Shown one piece after another: positions 17,201-24,750 of a stretch of DNA of 48,114 nt. The stretch's first letter is position 1. Every line of letters starts with the position of its first letter. Origin of the DNA: a virus; the IMG/VR virus record IMGVR_UViG_3300037200_000025, positions 1 through 48,114 of that record; one strand, given 5' to 3'. The position numbers and the translations under genes were made by a program. A model generated the notes under the pieces. The model saw only the letters and a list, made by a program, of their open reading frames with translations. It did not search any database and had not been told where the DNA came from.

Positions 17201-17499
17201 GCTACCCCTGCCTGCTGTGTCGCTGTAGCCGCCGCCGCAACTTGCCCCAGTCTGGTAGTCCAGGTAGCGTAAGCCGCATTCGCTGCCTGCTGAGTACCTG
17301 TCTGGAATCCTTTGCCGAAGTTCTGGACCGCGACAAGAGTCTGAGCGAGCCCCGGCGCCACGCCTGCGTTGAAGTTCGCCGCAACCGTGCCGCCGGCCCG
17401 TTGTGCGATCTGCGCCGCATTCGCGAAATCCGCCTGTAACCGGGAGGTGTCGCCTTCGATAACGATTCGGACACCGCCGATAATAAGACCGTCGCCCAT
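14251..17499 (-). CDS. tail tape measure protein, 1082 aa
   Basis: ATG at 17499 shares TGATG with the chaperone frame. The chain has an Ala/Gln-rich start, long coiled coils (about 200-700, with many AQEEVRAAQ and KAEEE-type heptads), Gly/Ala hydrophobic stretches near 720-870 (transmembrane-like, as in tape measures) and a C-terminal His/Gly-rich end. Tape measure length sets tail length: at about 0.15 nm per residue this predicts a tail near 160 nm. Order chaperone, tape measure, tip is the standard siphovirus arrangement. Confidence 0.9.
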   Translation of the reverse strand: MGDGLIIGGVRIVIEGDTSRLQADFANAAQIAQRAGGTVAANFNAGVAPGLAQTLVAVQNFGKGFQTGTQQAANAAYATWTTRLGQVAAAATATQQAGVAAAQGVAAGGAAAAAATPKVVALGNAFGATASQARLVGASLRVLQGQQGILAAERFLAAIPGVTEALGAAFPIIGAVALGEAIYRIYERVNPLVEAEKNLAEVTKQNDAEWNRLADTFEKLKIERLTTEFGALAGLKLKGIYDEDTASRDRSLLDQLGTKIDQIQKKIKEDLSFQNVGPLTAILQAFNPLTLGINFASNQDAKAQIKNLQAVQDQAETLREKIKTEEQQADNDRASAAKKAEEEAGSLAAARVSNQIAASDRALAAQRQASEASAKIARETAQVEIDALVSPQARAIAAAQEEVRAAQSKASQVIAIEKNLAEQIALIRSRAGSESRGKDEPERTRINTTAAGEIAAKRDEALQQENTLRTNVTESAIKLTATIATATREETKAEEEYQQKLRQQEELWQRINKESREAHSLERQAADLLNPEKGGTPIREGGALSGTPATRITEAQKTATEPGNRAALAQIGAELELQNARVQTVKVQQDAITHDKELLAAENLLNQPLQTRLALLEEILQKQIALAAAQGKTDVADKLQLANAQLAQTLTQWKALDIGNVALSLEGAAVKLPGEIGNALAAGIFQAPKKGESKGQEIGGDLVKAVKSAGQQLLGNLITQAIEKLISELIGQAAVAALQTSSTQALIASNATVVGALAANTAAQGAGAGASAAGGIAGGVGSAAGSVAGGAATGFIGPLISAAGGIIGGIISSITTWAGDAKIVAAVNGTTAAVNALGSRLGPQEAVASNGTASGSTVQNPNDSGSFNPFVNLLNGITAAGALPVSVVSISPIAPLAGIFKLFGFEGGGTPAIGVPALGGERGPEIGVSHATGAMSMIGARGPQIFTPREKMSIVPNHMAGAFLASRGMKGYADGAALSHFSSHTEKLYSSSISEHPGMKHFADGAALRMIPPMMPHEMLKGYAEGTSDVSTSMTSSHAVNIGSMHFATHGITDPDRFVDHVARKLPGVLKTRLPRLSPAGR

Positions 17500-18238
17500 C
17501 AGTTCACCAGGCCTTTGTTTATCTTCAGGTCTTTGAGCCATTCAGGATCATCCACGGCATCCGCGTCAACGCCCGAACCCGTGCGCATCATGGCGATACG
17601 CTCTTTGAGTCCGTGGAATTTCTGTTGTTTGATCCGGTCCTCGCGCGTGGACTTGCCGAGGAAGTCTTCGGCAGTCCACGGAACGCCGTCAGTGAGGTAG
17701 CCGACGTTGAACATCGTAGCTATAATTTCGGCGTGCATGGCGCTCTCCCGATCAAGGCCTTCTTTCCAGATATCGCGCAAGGCCGCATACTCGCGCGGCG
17801 TCAGGCTCCAGACGGTATCGGCGTCGAGTCCGAGGCCGGATCGGGAAGTTCCGAAAGCCCAGATGCGCAACCATTCGGCTTCGCTGATTGTGCTGCCGCT
17901 TCTGCGTTCGTCATCAGCGCCGGAACCGGCTTCAGCGAGAGAGTCAGTTCCGGGTACGCTTTTTTTAGCGCTTCGATAACGACTTCCACGAGCCGTTCCT
18001 CCTGACTCGCTTCCATGAGGTCGGCAAAGTGAATCGGCTTTTCGTATCCTTCCGAAACCCATTTACCCTTGCGGTCGAAGGTTCCGGCCATCGCCGCCGC
18101 GCGCTCGAGAATCGAAGCGTGTACGATGTCCGTTCCCCACCGCGCAAGTTGCACATGCGAAGAGTAAGACATTCGAAAGGTGAGTTTGCGGCCCGCGATC
18201 TCCATCACGGGCCATTCAATCGGCTGAATCGGTTCCAT
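17499..18238 (-). CDS. tail assembly chaperone, long form made by -1 frameshift, 246 aa
   Basis: The short chaperone frame (ATG 18238) and the frame ending at 17499 overlap. Between codons 91 and 93 the message reads CTA AAA AAA, giving an A AAA AAA heptamer. A -1 slip there joins 93 residues to 153 more, continuing SVPGTDSLAEAG and then EAEWLRIWAFG. The fused tail then runs directly into the tape measure start. Many siphoviruses make their tape measure chaperones (lambda G/GT type) this way. The downstream frame has no good start of its own. Confidence 0.85.
17801..18238 (-). CDS. tail assembly chaperone, short form, 145 aa
   Basis: The unshifted product, starting MEPIQPIEWPVMEIAGRKLT, with ASILERAAAMAG and ERLVEVVIEALKKAYPEL. 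After the slip site its last 50 residues are Pro/Ser-rich and look like an out-of-frame tail. It would be made in excess over the long form and coat the tape measure before tube polymerisation. Confidence 0.8.
   Translation of the reverse strand: MEPIQPIEWPVMEIAGRKLTFRMSYSSHVQLARWGTDIVHASILERAAAMAGTFDRKGKWVSEGYEKPIHFADLMEASQEERLVEVVIEALKKAYPELTLSLKPVPALMTNAEAAAQSAKPNGCASGLSELPDPASDSTPIPSGA
17960..17966 (-). other. slippery heptamer for programmed -1 frameshift
   Basis: Seven A on the minus strand, read as A AAA AAA in the chaperone frame (CTA AAA AAA GCG). It fits the X XXY YYZ rule, and both lysyl-tRNAs can re-pair after moving back one base. Confidence 0.8.
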
Positions 18239-18245
18239 TTACGGA

Positions 18246-18704
18246 TTATTGCAGGTTCGGTTGACCGTTGTTGCTGAGTTCGATCGTCGCTTCGAAGACA
18301 CCGCCTACCTTGCCCGTGATCGAGAACGAAGTCACGTAAGCCGGGAAGTAGTCCTCCGAACTATTCGAATCCGGATAGATGGCTTTATAGTTCGCCAGGA
18401 TGCGGTTGTAATACAGATACCGCAATCCGCGGACGGAACCGGACACGGCATTTTCCTGAGTCGGGTCTTCCATTACCCAGAAAATCTTGAATTTGATCTT
18501 GCCCATGTCGAGCAAGGTAGCGATGCGGGCGCGCCATGTCATCGCCACGTTGGTCACGTCGGCAGTTTCCGCGGTCAACGGCTCTTCGTAGTCCGCGATG
18601 TTGGTGACGCTCGTGAAAATTTCCGGGGAGGCTCCGTTGCCCACCTGAAGCTGAAAATTCTGAACTGCAATTCCGTTTGCTACACCCGATAGTCCGGCTG
18701 GCAT
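18246..18704 (-). CDS. major tail tube protein, 152 aa
   Basis: MPAGLSGVANGIAVQNFQL, then a compact beta-rich protein with VTNIADYEEPLTAETADVTN and ending ITGKVGGVFEATIELSNNG. The pattern 'N-terminal loop, strands, terminal TGxV/ATIxLxxNG' is that of siphovirus tail tube subunits. Position directly before the chaperones agrees. Confidence 0.8.
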   Translation of the reverse strand: MPAGLSGVANGIAVQNFQLQVGNGASPEIFTSVTNIADYEEPLTAETADVTNVAMTWRARIATLLDMGKIKFKIFWVMEDPTQENAVSGSVRGLRYLYYNRILANYKAIYPDSNSSEDYFPAYVTSFSITGKVGGVFEATIELSNNGQPNLQ

Positions 18705-18713
18705 TTTGTCTCC

Positions 18714-19136
18714 TTAAAGGTTCCCGTCGTCGTATATCCGGGCGTCAACCACCCGCAAATAAGTCATTGGCTGCGTCTGAGCGATTCCGAAGTCGCGGTC
18801 GCCCTCCACATAATTCGCGCCGCCCAGAGGCTGCGCGGAAGCATTGAAAGTGTCGAGAAACGGCAGAAGCCCGTTTGAGATCACGAGGTCTGCGTTCTGG
18901 CTGTCGTTCCCGGCGCCGTAGACCTTGAATTCCACGCGCCCGAACGAACTGGGCATCCGCCCGGCAGTCACGTAAGACCGCGGATTGCTGATGAGCCGCA
19001 CCACCACGGCCGGAAACGCGGTCCCTTGCTGTAGTTGCGTGTCGTACCAACGAAACGGACTGGAGCCCAGCAGCGCCGTCAGTGCGCCATAGGTCGAGGC
19101 CGCTGCGAACAGCTTTGCTTTGATCGAGGTGCTCAC
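18714..19136 (-). CDS. tail terminator/completion-like protein, 140 aa
   Basis: Likely start is GTG 19136 (GTGA overlap with the 52-aa gene, GGAGG upstream). STSIKAKLFAAASTYGALTA, FPAVVVRLISN and GRVEFKVYGAG fit the DUF3168/tail-completion family: an N-terminal helix, then strands with a 'P-VV-' core. It sits at the tail entrance in gene order, between neck proteins and tube. Confidence 0.65.
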   Translation of the reverse strand: MSTSIKAKLFAAASTYGALTALLGSSPFRWYDTQLQQGTAFPAVVVRLISNPRSYVTAGRMPSSFGRVEFKVYGAGNDSQNADLVISNGLLPFLDTFNASAQPLGGANYVEGDRDFGIAQTQPMTYLRVVDARIYDDGNL

Positions 19137-19291
19137 GCGCCGCGCAACCTCCAGATCACGAACCGATTGAACGCGCCTTTCCATCCACTTTCGGAAACTC
19201 GCCACTGACGCCAGCCGTTCGAAGGCTGAAGTTCGTCCACTAGCACGCCGCGAAGCGTAATCACCATCCAGAAATGCTGAAGATTTCTCAT
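19133..19291 (-). CDS. small neck-region protein, 52 aa
   Basis: ATG at 19291 overlaps the preceding TGA (ATGA), and its own TGA overlaps the next GTG. Tryptophan-rich: HFWMVITL, NGWRQWRV, SGWKGA, VIWRLRGA. Seemingly real on packing alone; role unknown. Confidence 0.6.
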   Translation of the reverse strand: MRNLQHFWMVITLRGVLVDELQPSNGWRQWRVSESGWKGAFNRFVIWRLRGA

Positions 19292-19704
19292 AAAGTCACC
19301 AACTGAAGCCGTAGCCGCGTTTGCGTATTCTGACTGTCCTGATCCGCGCCCAGCAGATCATAGAGAACACCGTCCACCGTCACCCGCCAGCCCAGGCCCG
19401 CGCCGCTGTTCGCCTGCGGATACCAGGCGTCGAGCAGCACATGCCGGTACTGCCCCGCTTCCGTCGTCGGTACCGTCTTTTTCTCATCGGACGGCACGAT
19501 GCGAATCGATTCCGGCGCATCGAAGCATGGAATGTTCTGAAGGCCGGCGATTGCGGTGTAGTTCCCTGTCGTGTTGCCGGTCGGCCCCTGCGTCGGCGGC
19601 GGCTGCGTGAAGCTCGCGAGCGAGACGAACAGCCCCGTCGCAATGGCATCGGCCATCACGGAGGGAACCACGAGGTTCTGAATATACTGGTAGCCTTGCA
19701 GCAT
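19288..19704 (-). CDS. head closure / head-tail joining protein, 138 aa
   Basis: The C-terminal half contains the phrase QYRHVLLDAWYPQANSGAG with WRVTVDGVLYDLLGADQDSQ, typical of short beta-barrel head-closure (neck) proteins, where a variable N-terminal region is followed by this barrel. Gene order (adaptor, closure, small protein, terminator) supports it. Confidence 0.6.
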   Translation of the reverse strand: MLQGYQYIQNLVVPSVMADAIATGLFVSLASFTQPPPTQGPTGNTTGNYTAIAGLQNIPCFDAPESIRIVPSDEKKTVPTTEAGQYRHVLLDAWYPQANSGAGLGWRVTVDGVLYDLLGADQDSQNTQTRLRLQLVTL

Positions 19705-19709
19705 GGTCT

Positions 19710-20192
19710 TTATCCGAAGGGAATTCCCTGCTGGCGCTGGACCTGCTTCCAGTAGCGCGAGATCAAAGACCAGTCGTTGTTGACCTGCTCGATAATGAAG
19801 AACGCGCCCGCGTTATCGTCCGTGTCGCGATACGATTTCGCCTGAGCCATCAGGAATTTAGCCGCCTTGTCCGGGCTCAGTTCCACGTCCAGAATCCGCG
19901 TAATCATCGCGAGCTTCGAGGCGTTCGACGCCATCGCATCGAGCAGATACGCTGCGATGCGCAGCCACGGGATACCGCCCGTATTCGGAAGGTTCTGCCC
20001 GAGCGGAGGGGAGTAGAACTGCGCCGACTGGAACTGCCCCGGCGCCACGAAGGTTTCAATCATCGTGATCTCTTCGTCCCAGAACACATTGCCCTGCGTT
20101 CCGTTCGGACCCGTGGCGTTTGTGTCCGAGATCAGAAGCCGAGGTACGTCGATCAAGGGGTTAGCGCCGTACTGGTAACTGAAGGTCGGCAT
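19710..20192 (-). CDS. head-tail adaptor, 160 aa
   Basis: Start ATG 20192 overlaps the lysin stop (TGATG); the longer frame is read-through. A beta-like N-terminus (FSYQYGANPLIDVPRLLISD) is followed by helices with WLRIAAYLLDAMASNASKLA and KAAKFLMAQAKSYRDT. The helical half matches the adaptor that docks under the portal in HK97-like phages. Confidence 0.6.
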   Translation of the reverse strand: MPTFSYQYGANPLIDVPRLLISDTNATGPNGTQGNVFWDEEITMIETFVAPGQFQSAQFYSPPLGQNLPNTGGIPWLRIAAYLLDAMASNASKLAMITRILDVELSPDKAAKFLMAQAKSYRDTDDNAGAFFIIEQVNNDWSLISRYWKQVQRQQGIPFG

Positions 20193-20545
20193 CAGGCCTG
20201 GATCTCCAGCACGCGCGAGAGTGGCGTGTCTGCGTCCACCAGACCGCCGAATCCGGCTATCACGTTGGCGAGATACTGCGCGCTGTTGTTTTCGGTTTGC
20301 GGCGCCCACTCATAGATCGCCTGGCCGAGCGTGAGGCCGCGCGCCGCGTAGAGTTTCAGTTGCCGTTCCTCGTCTGTCCATCCATCCGCGTCTGTATCGA
20401 TCACGCCGATGCCGTTCGGGTCGCCCGCGGCGTGACTGGAGTGCGGCGAGTGCCTGAGATCGCCCGGATTGTGATCGCGCGCAGGAACGCTGCCGGGCTT
20501 GAAAAACCCTTCCTGCTTTGCGATTAGATAGGCGAGTTTGGTCAT
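20192..20545 (-). CDS. lysozyme/transglycosylase-like muramidase, 117 aa
   Basis: Start ATG 20545 (longer frames run through the terminator and capsid gene). LAYLIAKQEGFFKPGSVPAR starts a lysozyme-type fold, with the Glu of KQEGF as the likely acid catalyst, then HNPGDLRHS, DADGWTDEERQLKLYAARG and LGQAIYEWAPQTENNSAQYL. This is a compact peptidoglycan-cleaving domain seen in phage lysins and virion-associated lysins. It lies between capsid and neck genes, so it may ride in the virion to open the wall on entry rather than, or as well as, acting in lysis. There is no visible Shine-Dalgarno site; the start abuts a terminator U-tract. Confidence 0.7.
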   Translation of the reverse strand: MTKLAYLIAKQEGFFKPGSVPARDHNPGDLRHSPHSSHAAGDPNGIGVIDTDADGWTDEERQLKLYAARGLTLGQAIYEWAPQTENNSAQYLANVIAGFGGLVDADTPLSRVLEIQA

Positions 20546-20586
20546 AAAAAAATAAAGCCGCGCCGCCCGGTGAGGCCACGCGGCTT
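20546..20586 (-). terminator. intrinsic terminator after the capsid gene
   Basis: Minus strand AAGCCGCG (20586-20579), loop region rich in GC, CGCGGCTT (20562-20555), then a T-rich tract to 20546. The 8-base stem and T-run fit a Rho-independent terminator. It lies between capsid stop and lysin start, so the capsid message could be trimmed and the lysin expressed from read-through only. Confidence 0.75.
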
Positions 20587-20600
20587 GTCCCTGCGCGGCG

Positions 20601-21968
20601 TTAAACGCTCTGGCCGGTGCTCCCGACGCAGTAGCGACCGTCGATCTGTTTGCCGCCGAACACCGTAACGATCTTGGTGTCCGAGTCCATCGTGTTGAAG
20701 TCGCCCAGCATCGCATCGACGCCGCCGCCCATGCGCTGTGTGTTCGGCACCTTGCTGAACAGTTGCGCCTCTTTGAAGCCGCTGAGGAAGCCGACCTCGA
20801 TCTGAGGACGTTCGACCTTATCCGGATCCGCGAACAGCGCCCACGCGCTATTCTGCACGCCTGTCGATGTGACCGTGATCGGCATCCAGGGATCGAGCAC
20901 CATGTCCAGCTGATCCATGAGCCAGCCGGGGTTGACGTTGAGCCACTGGGTTGGGAAGCCCTGCGCGTTCTGCGATCCGCCTTCGACCGAAAGCCCGGTC
21001 GAGATGGTCTTTTTCAGGTTCATCGCCACTGCCGCGTTGGTGGGACCGAAGACCAGTTTCATGCGCATCCCGGCGACGTTGATCGGATTGCCGGCCGAAT
21101 CGCGCATTCCGACGATGATCTTGTAGGCGTCCATCAGACCCTGCGAGCCGAGCGGAGGATTGTTGATCGATGCGCCGTTGGCGATGGTGATCTGGTTCCG
21201 GTAGCCGGTGCTGAACAGATTAGTGTTCAGGCCGGTGCTCTGGAGCCAGAGAGTCGAAATGAACGAAGCCAGCGTCATGCGCGCTGACATACCAAGACGC
21301 TTGGCGATGTCCTGGAAGATTCCGAGGTCATCGTTGACGAACGCGCGCCAGTTGACCGAGGCCATTGCCTGGTAAAGCAGCGGCTGATACTGAATCGGCG
21401 CCGTGTTGGTAGTCGGGTAAGTCGATCCGTCCTGCGGAACGGGCCCGCTGAGTGCGCGTTGTGCAGCAGGTGCAGCCGGATCGATGGCCGTCATCGGTCC
21501 TACCATGCCGTCAAGCAAGTAGCGCGAGACAAGCCGGAAATCGCGGAGGTCTTTCGATCTCACGATCTGGAGTACGTCAACGGCATAGTCGTTGTAGTAG
21601 CCGTAATACAGCCGGTCCAGCACGTCCACATAGAGCGCCTGGTAATCCGTGACGGACATCGTTTCGCGGAGTCCGAAGGATCCGCGCCGGTCTCCGTAAA
21701 GACCCGGATAGTCCTGCTGGATGATCTCCACGATGCGCTGCGATTTCGGGAAGATCGCCTCACGAAGGAAGATCGGATCGGTACGGCCGCCGAGGACATC
21801 GATGTAGAGCCGCATCGCCTCATTGACGCGCCGCTTACGGTTGAAGCCCGCGCGAGAGAATCCTTCCATGCCCGCGGCGTCCTGAACACCCCGGTCGCCT
21901 GGTCCGAAAAGTTGGCCGTTACGGACCTCGCCGTAATTGCCTGCGAAATTCATCAGTTCTGCGGGCAT
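20601..21968 (-). CDS. major capsid protein (HK97 fold, Mu gpT-like), 455 aa
   Basis: The long middle (FVNDDLGIFQDIAKRLGMSA, TLWLQSTGLNTNLFSTGYRN, NPINVAGMRMKLVFGPTNAA) and the end (WALFADPDKVERPQIEVGFLSG and then GGGVDAMLGDFNTMDSDTK) match the Mu-like gpT branch of HK97-fold capsids. The N-terminal 100 residues carry RLYIDVLGG and then, at 104-128, a similar DYQALYVDVLDR segment that recurs in the 72-aa gene at 14020. It sits between decoration protein and terminator, as expected for the most abundant virion protein. Confidence 0.85.
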   Translation of the reverse strand: MPAELMNFAGNYGEVRNGQLFGPGDRGVQDAAGMEGFSRAGFNRKRRVNEAMRLYIDVLGGRTDPIFLREAIFPKSQRIVEIIQQDYPGLYGDRRGSFGLRETMSVTDYQALYVDVLDRLYYGYYNDYAVDVLQIVRSKDLRDFRLVSRYLLDGMVGPMTAIDPAAPAAQRALSGPVPQDGSTYPTTNTAPIQYQPLLYQAMASVNWRAFVNDDLGIFQDIAKRLGMSARMTLASFISTLWLQSTGLNTNLFSTGYRNQITIANGASINNPPLGSQGLMDAYKIIVGMRDSAGNPINVAGMRMKLVFGPTNAAVAMNLKKTISTGLSVEGGSQNAQGFPTQWLNVNPGWLMDQLDMVLDPWMPITVTSTGVQNSAWALFADPDKVERPQIEVGFLSGFKEAQLFSKVPNTQRMGGGVDAMLGDFNTMDSDTKIVTVFGGKQIDGRYCVGSTGQSV

Positions 21969-22384
21969 TAGATCCTCACCACCCCTGCCGTGTTCGTTAC
22001 ACCGGCCAAAATCGGAACCTGCGATTCGTCGTACTTCCCGAACGGGATTCCGGCCGGGTTTTTGTCGAGCACGCCGCCGTACCAGACATTCGTTGCGGCA
22101 TCGAGCGTCCAGCCGCTATCGCTGAACGCCATGTAGAGCTGGTCGCCAGGGTTGACCTGAGAAGTGACCAGCGGTGAGTTGGCCGAACGCGCGATGATCG
22201 TTGTCGAGAACGATCCGTTCTCAAACACCGTACAGCCGGAGACCGAAGCCTGGTAGGCGTCGAGGGTGAAGCCGGGAGTCGTGCCTTTGACGACGGGTTG
22301 CCCTGCCACCTGAAGCGCCGTGACGTTGGGCAGCGTCCACTGGCGCCGGCTGGTGGGTGTCCCGCTATAGACCTGGTTAATCAT
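21968..22384 (-). CDS. capsid decoration-like protein, 138 aa
   Basis: Beta-rich small protein: MINQVYSGTPTSRRQWTLP, GTTPGFTLDAYQASVSG, VNPGDQLYMAFSDSGW. It overlaps the capsid start by one base (TAATG). A small beta-protein just upstream of the capsid gene and after the protease is typical of head decoration or stabilisation proteins, but the family is not certain. Confidence 0.6.
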   Translation of the reverse strand: MINQVYSGTPTSRRQWTLPNVTALQVAGQPVVKGTTPGFTLDAYQASVSGCTVFENGSFSTTIIARSANSPLVTSQVNPGDQLYMAFSDSGWTLDAATNVWYGGVLDKNPAGIPFGKYDESQVPILAGVTNTAGVVRI

Positions 22385-22387
22385 GGG

Positions 22388-24094
22388 TTACGCGCTCCCT
22401 CTTGCGGTCCGTGTCGCCTGTTCTTTCGTCATCCCGAAAGCGGACTCGTAGAGCGCGACATAGTCTGCGTCAGGGTCCGCAGCCTGACGCCGGGATTCCT
22501 TCGGCTTCATTTTTCCGGTACCGCCGCAGTCCGAGCAGTCCTCGCCGTCTTCGTCTTCGCCCTCGCCTTTGCAGGTAGGGCACATGGCTCTCTTCGCCTC
22601 TTCAGCAGAGACAGTGCCGAGGCCCGTAACCTTCGAGCCGTTCGGGAGAGTCGCGCCAAAGCGCCGCGCTTCCGCCATCACGAGTTCCGAGAGTTTGGTC
22701 TCGTTGAGAACGCCCGCATCGTTGGGGATCGGATCACGCAGCACGTTCGCCACGATGTAATCCTTCTGAGCTTCTGAGAGCGAGACGCCTTTCAGCGCCC
22801 GCATCCCGGCTACGGTCGCATCCCCCCGGAGCGCCCGTTCCCGCAGCGGAGTCGTGGCCGACGCTACCGCCGATTCGATGAGTTTTTGTACTTCGGCCTT
22901 TTCGGCTTCTGTCATTTCAACCTGCCCTTCATTTGAGTTGTCGGTTCGGGCCGACTCCCGCAAAAACATTCCTCCCGCCCCGGCGCGCGTGACCATATCC
23001 ACGCCTTCGGCCGCGGTCAATTCCTTAAGGATCGGTACGCCCTCGCGCAACTTAGGCTTGCCGGATTCCATGACTGCCGAGCCGTTCGCCCGGATCGAGA
23101 CACCCGCGTAGGGCCCCTTTTCGTCGATCAGCCCCGCGTAGTCAGAGAACGGCTTGATGCGCCCGTAGAGTCCTGGACCTTGGGCGTGATCGTCATGCCA
23201 GACCGCATCCGATTCGAGCACGGCGCCCCAGTCCTTGACCGAGCCCTCGGGCCGCGCCGCCTCTTCCGCCCGGGTCGGGTGATCGATCCGCATCGGAGTT
23301 CCGGCTTTGAACACGTTTGGCCCGTCGCGCTTCAGCACTTCAGCCGGGTAGAACGCGCTCGAACCCTTGCCTGGCGCGATGAGCTTGATGTTGTACGACG
23401 GCTTGAACGCCTCCCGAAGCTCGATATCGACCGGGAAGGTGACGGATTCCTTCAGTTTCAGGATGCCGCTGGTTTCACGTGAAACCGCGGATTCCTTCGG
23501 AGAGATCACCGCGAAGCCCTTGCGCTTCGCTATCGCGTCCGCACGCTTCCGAATGGTCGCTGCGGAGTAGTTCCCGCTTCCAGCCCTTCCGAGCGCTCGA
23601 ATCGCGTTGTGGTAATCCTCTTCCGTTTCAATCGGGTACGAGGTTCCCTTACCGGCGAAGTCGGATTTATCCATCGACTCGCGTTTGGTCTTGGAGATGA
23701 AACGCTCTGCCAGACGGAGATCGGTTCCCGGCTTGTAGAGTTTTTCCGATTCCATCGACGCAATGTGCTGGTCGAAGTCTTCATCGGTGGGCGCTTCGGG
23801 GTAGGTCACCTGGGCGTAGACCTTTTTCGCTTTCGCGTGATCGATCGAGGCCGTGGGCTTGCCGTCGATCTCCCCCATTTCGTAGGGAGCCTTTTTCAAA
23901 GTTCCGTTGTGGGAGTAAACCACGTCGCCGGATTCGTCATCTCCGAAGACACCGTGGATGTAGCCGTAGTTATTGCCGCTTTTCAGATGCGCGTCGAGCG
24001 CATCTGAGAGCCGCCCGCGGATATCCTCGTGAGACAGCGCGGTTGCCGCCTCGCAAAGTGTCAGCGCCAGAAAAGGCGTGCCGTCGGGAGCCAT
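22388..24094 (-). CDS. capsid maturation protease fused to scaffold, 568 aa, with DnaJ-type zinc module
   Basis: Residues about 1-200 include a helical part with KSDFAGKGTSYPIETEEDY and NYSAATIRKRADAIAKRKGF. The protease region spans about 215-385 (FYPAEVLKRDGPNVFKAGTP, MRIDHPTRAEEAARPEG, GLYGRIKPFSDYAGLIDEKG, GVSIRANGSAVMESGK). The scaffold-like part (about 390-500) is helical (EMTEAEKAEVQKLIESAVAS). A CPTCKGEG/CSDCGGTG pair follows at 505-527. Protease plus scaffold in one chain is known for Mu- and HK97-type phages; the zinc pair is an addition. Its start abuts a minus-strand TACTAT box ten bases upstream. Confidence 0.7.
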   Translation of the reverse strand: MAPDGTPFLALTLCEAATALSHEDIRGRLSDALDAHLKSGNNYGYIHGVFGDDESGDVVYSHNGTLKKAPYEMGEIDGKPTASIDHAKAKKVYAQVTYPEAPTDEDFDQHIASMESEKLYKPGTDLRLAERFISKTKRESMDKSDFAGKGTSYPIETEEDYHNAIRALGRAGSGNYSAATIRKRADAIAKRKGFAVISPKESAVSRETSGILKLKESVTFPVDIELREAFKPSYNIKLIAPGKGSSAFYPAEVLKRDGPNVFKAGTPMRIDHPTRAEEAARPEGSVKDWGAVLESDAVWHDDHAQGPGLYGRIKPFSDYAGLIDEKGPYAGVSIRANGSAVMESGKPKLREGVPILKELTAAEGVDMVTRAGAGGMFLRESARTDNSNEGQVEMTEAEKAEVQKLIESAVASATTPLRERALRGDATVAGMRALKGVSLSEAQKDYIVANVLRDPIPNDAGVLNETKLSELVMAEARRFGATLPNGSKVTGLGTVSAEEAKRAMCPTCKGEGEDEDGEDCSDCGGTGKMKPKESRRQAADPDADYVALYESAFGMTKEQATRTARGSA

Positions 24095-24102
24095 CTATTC
24101 GC

Positions 24103-24108
24103 TGATAG
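24103..24108 (-). promoter_or_regulatory. possible -10 box for protease/capsid unit
   Basis: Minus strand TACTAT, ten bases before ATG 24094, no good -35 box. Proposed because the two rightward genes at 24182-24750 would otherwise separate the capsid unit from the portal promoter. Weak. Confidence 0.35.
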
Positions 24109-24167
24109 TAATGGCTTTACGAGATGCGTCCCTACTAACGCACGATTATTCCTGTGGAACGCGGCGG

Positions 24168-24173
24168 TATGAT
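24168..24173 (+). promoter_or_regulatory. -10 box of rightward accessory unit, predicted leaderless
   Basis: TATGAT, then eight bases to ATG 24182. The -35 position (ATTATT) is poor. The short distance to the start matches the other leaderless promoters of this genome. Confidence 0.5.
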
Positions 24174-24181
24174 TGTTTTCA

Positions 24182-24430
24182 ATGGCTACGCTTCTTGAAA
24201 TGCCGCGCAAGACCTACACGGCCAAATTAATCGAGGTCAAATGGGAAAACCGATATTTCGCCGTCGCAGGAACGCTCGACGGTTTTATCGATTTGGCAAC
24301 GCCGGAATCGGGAACTTATTGCCTTAGTCTGGATGAAGCCAAGCGATTGTCCGACGCCCTCATCACATCAATCGCCGACGTAAAAAACAATTGCTTGTAC
24401 GGAAGCGATGCGCTTCTGAATGACCGGTGA
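24182..24430 (+). CDS. accessory protein in capsid module, 82 aa
   Basis: Rightward, against the surrounding virion operon. MATLLEMPRKTYTAKLIEVK, then FAVAGTLDGFIDLATPESG and SLDEAKRLSDALI: a small alpha/beta protein of unknown family. Its own -10 box lies eight bases before the start. Together with the next gene it looks like a 'moron' unit inserted between portal-side and capsid-side genes. Confidence 0.6.
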   Translation: MATLLEMPRKTYTAKLIEVKWENRYFAVAGTLDGFIDLATPESGTYCLSLDEAKRLSDALITSIADVKNNCLYGSDALLNDR

Positions 24431-24750
24431 TGTCTGGACGATCCCTTTGCTCGAAGTGCGGCGTCAATCCGCCCACAACCGGTCACCGCTGGTGCTCGCT
24501 TTGCAAGACCGAACAAAGGTCCGGCAGCATCGAAACGCGGATCAGTCAGGCGCGAGCTTCCGGATTCAGAGAAGGGATCGATGCGATGCGGGAGACACTC
24601 GCGCTGGAGTTCGCGCTGCGCGTCGGAAACGTCGAGATTACCGGAATCGAAGTTGCGAAGGTGATCCGGCTGGCGCCGCGGCCGATACTGCGGTCAATGT
24701 CCGATATGCCAAGCCTTACAGAAGGGACATCGGTAAGAGGTAAGATTTGA
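24430..24750 (+). CDS. zinc-ribbon accessory protein, 106 aa
   Basis: Shares TGATG with the preceding gene. LCSKCGVNPPTTGHRWCSLCK gives two CxxC pairs about 15 apart. The rest is helical (RISQARASGFREGIDAMRET). Possible nucleic-acid-binding or regulatory protein. The 120 bases after it, before the convergent gene at 24871, hold a weak GCCTG/CAGGC hairpin without a T-run and nothing else that I can support. Confidence 0.6.
   Translation: MSGRSLCSKCGVNPPTTGHRWCSLCKTEQRSGSIETRISQARASGFREGIDAMRETLALEFALRVGNVEITGIEVAKVIRLAPRPILRSMSDMPSLTEGTSVRGKI

Noticed and set aside
17499-18062. 187-aa gene with its own start before the tape measure
   Set aside because: No start signal; it is the frameshifted second half of the tail assembly chaperone.
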